NCBI GenBank assembly: GCA_004292985.1
Contig: RDXT01000480.1
Location: 1 to 5,094, forward strand
Length of the DNA: 5,094 nt
Origin: Bacteroidota bacterium
GTDB lineage: Bacteria > Bacteroidota > Bacteroidia > J057
Direction of reading: 5' to 3'
A program made the translations under genes and the position numbers. This document shows positions 4,443 through 5,094 of this stretch, piece after piece (position 1 is the stretch's first letter; every line of letters begins with the position of its first letter). A model generated the notes under the pieces. That model did no database searches. It had not been told where the DNA came from and was given only the letters and a program-made list of their open reading frames with translations.

Positions 4443-5094
4443 ATGCTTTTCTATCTGTACCGTTTACCCATGTCTGTAAGCAAATCCCTGGTGATATTGC
4501 TGCTGCTATGTTCATTCAGCGCCTCTTTTGCGCAGCAGACCCTGCGCGGAACCGTCTCCGACAAGCAGACCCTGAGCAACCTTGTCGGTGCGCGTGTGAT
4601 GCTGACCAGTGTCTCTCCCGTCAAAGGAACCCTGACCAATGAGCGGGGCGAATTTCGCCTGGACCAGGTGCCTGCGGGCCGCCATACCCTCGAAGTGACC
4701 TATATCGGCTATGCCCCTGTGCTGCGCCAGAACCTGATCGTAAATGCTGCCCAGGAAATGGTGCTCGAAATCGAAATGGAAGAACAGGTAACGCAAACGG
4801 AGGCCGTCGAGATCGTGGCCAGCAACGATAAAAACAAGACCCTCAATGAGTTAACTACCGTTAGTGCGCGCACTTTCAGCGTGGAAGAAGCCCTTCGCTA
4901 TGCGGGCAGCCGCAATGACCCGGCGCGTATGGCCCAGAATTTTGCGGGAGTCAGCGGGGTAAATGATGGCCGGAATGACATTGTGATCCGGGGAAATTCA
5001 CCCTCAGGCGTGCTGTGGCGGATGGAAGGCATAGACATCCCGAACCCCAACCACTTCGGTGCCCTCGGCGCGACGGGCGGGCCTGTGAGCATGC
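4443..5094 (+). CDS. TonB-dependent receptor with carboxypeptidase-regulatory-like domain, 3'-truncated by the window edge
   Basis: The frame is open from ATG 4443 to the window end, showing 217 residues of a protein that normally has 700-1100. A signal peptide with a hydrophobic core at about 15-25 ends in Ala30 before Gln31-Gln32. Residues about 33-113 are a CarboxypepD_reg-like beta sandwich (LRGTVSD, GTLTNERGEFRL, VTYIGYAP). A short linker with VEIVAS (122-127) follows at the place where a TonB box would lie. The plug domain then begins: YAGSRNDPARMAQNFAGV (153-170), DIVIRGNSP (179-187), WRMEGIDIPNPNHFGA (192-207) and GGPVSM at the edge. The protein is an outer-membrane barrel importing a ligand with TonB energy, and the ligand cannot be read. 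A second ATG at 4470 also gives a good signal peptide. 4443 was chosen for its A-rich upstream context and 26-base leader, but the choice is near even. Confidence 0.92.
   Translation, partial: MLFYLYRLPMSVSKSLVILLLLCSFSASFAQQTLRGTVSDKQTLSNLVGARVMLTSVSPVKGTLTNERGEFRLDQVPAGRHTLEVTYIGYAPVLRQNLIVNAAQEMVLEIEMEEQVTQTEAVEIVASNDKNKTLNELTTVSARTFSVEEALRYAGSRNDPARMAQNFAGVSGVNDGRNDIVIRGNSPSGVLWRMEGIDIPNPNHFGALGATGGPVSM

Overview
The window looks like a Bacteroidota chromosome, probably a fairly GC-rich lineage near Saprospiria, Chitinophagia or Cytophagia. The evidence is a DUF4249-type surface lipoprotein, a TonB-dependent receptor with an N-terminal carboxypeptidase-regulatory-like domain, a GNAT protein of the kind usually found beside argG in this phylum, promoter elements of the TAnnTTTG type, and start codons without clear Shine-Dalgarno sequences. 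The lineage below phylum is a guess.

Layout, left to right: (1) 2-1030, +, the 3' part of a DUF4249 lipoprotein gene whose start lies outside the window. (2) 1043-1498, -, dtd, D-aminoacyl-tRNA deacylase, convergent with gene 1 and only 12 bases from it. (3) 1499-1811, a divergent intergenic region with two overlapping promoter -7 elements and a leader of about 210 bases that ends in a hairpin plus T-rich tract. (4) 1812-2546, +, a GNAT acyltransferase with a Cys cluster, related to the proposed N-acylglutamate synthases of Bacteroidota arginine synthesis. (5) 2562-2966, -, a small exported protein of unknown function rich in His, convergent with gene 4 and 15 bases from it. (6) 3041-4270, -, a Glu/Leu/Phe/Val dehydrogenase, upstream of gene 5 on the same strand. 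A short heptamer repeat lies over the junction. (7) 4271-4442, a divergent intergenic region with several small repeats. (8) 4443 to the window end, +, the 5' part of a TonB-dependent receptor gene.

The genes do not form one pathway. Two of them (the GNAT protein and the amino-acid dehydrogenase) plausibly act around glutamate, one is a translation-quality enzyme, and the two edge genes belong to outer-membrane uptake systems. No phage, transposon, CRISPR or defence system is visible and no RNA gene was recognised. The least ordinary parts are the GNAT leader (possible attenuator), the GNAT gene lacking its usual argG neighbour, the small His-rich exported protein, and the repeats in the two spacers around the dehydrogenase.
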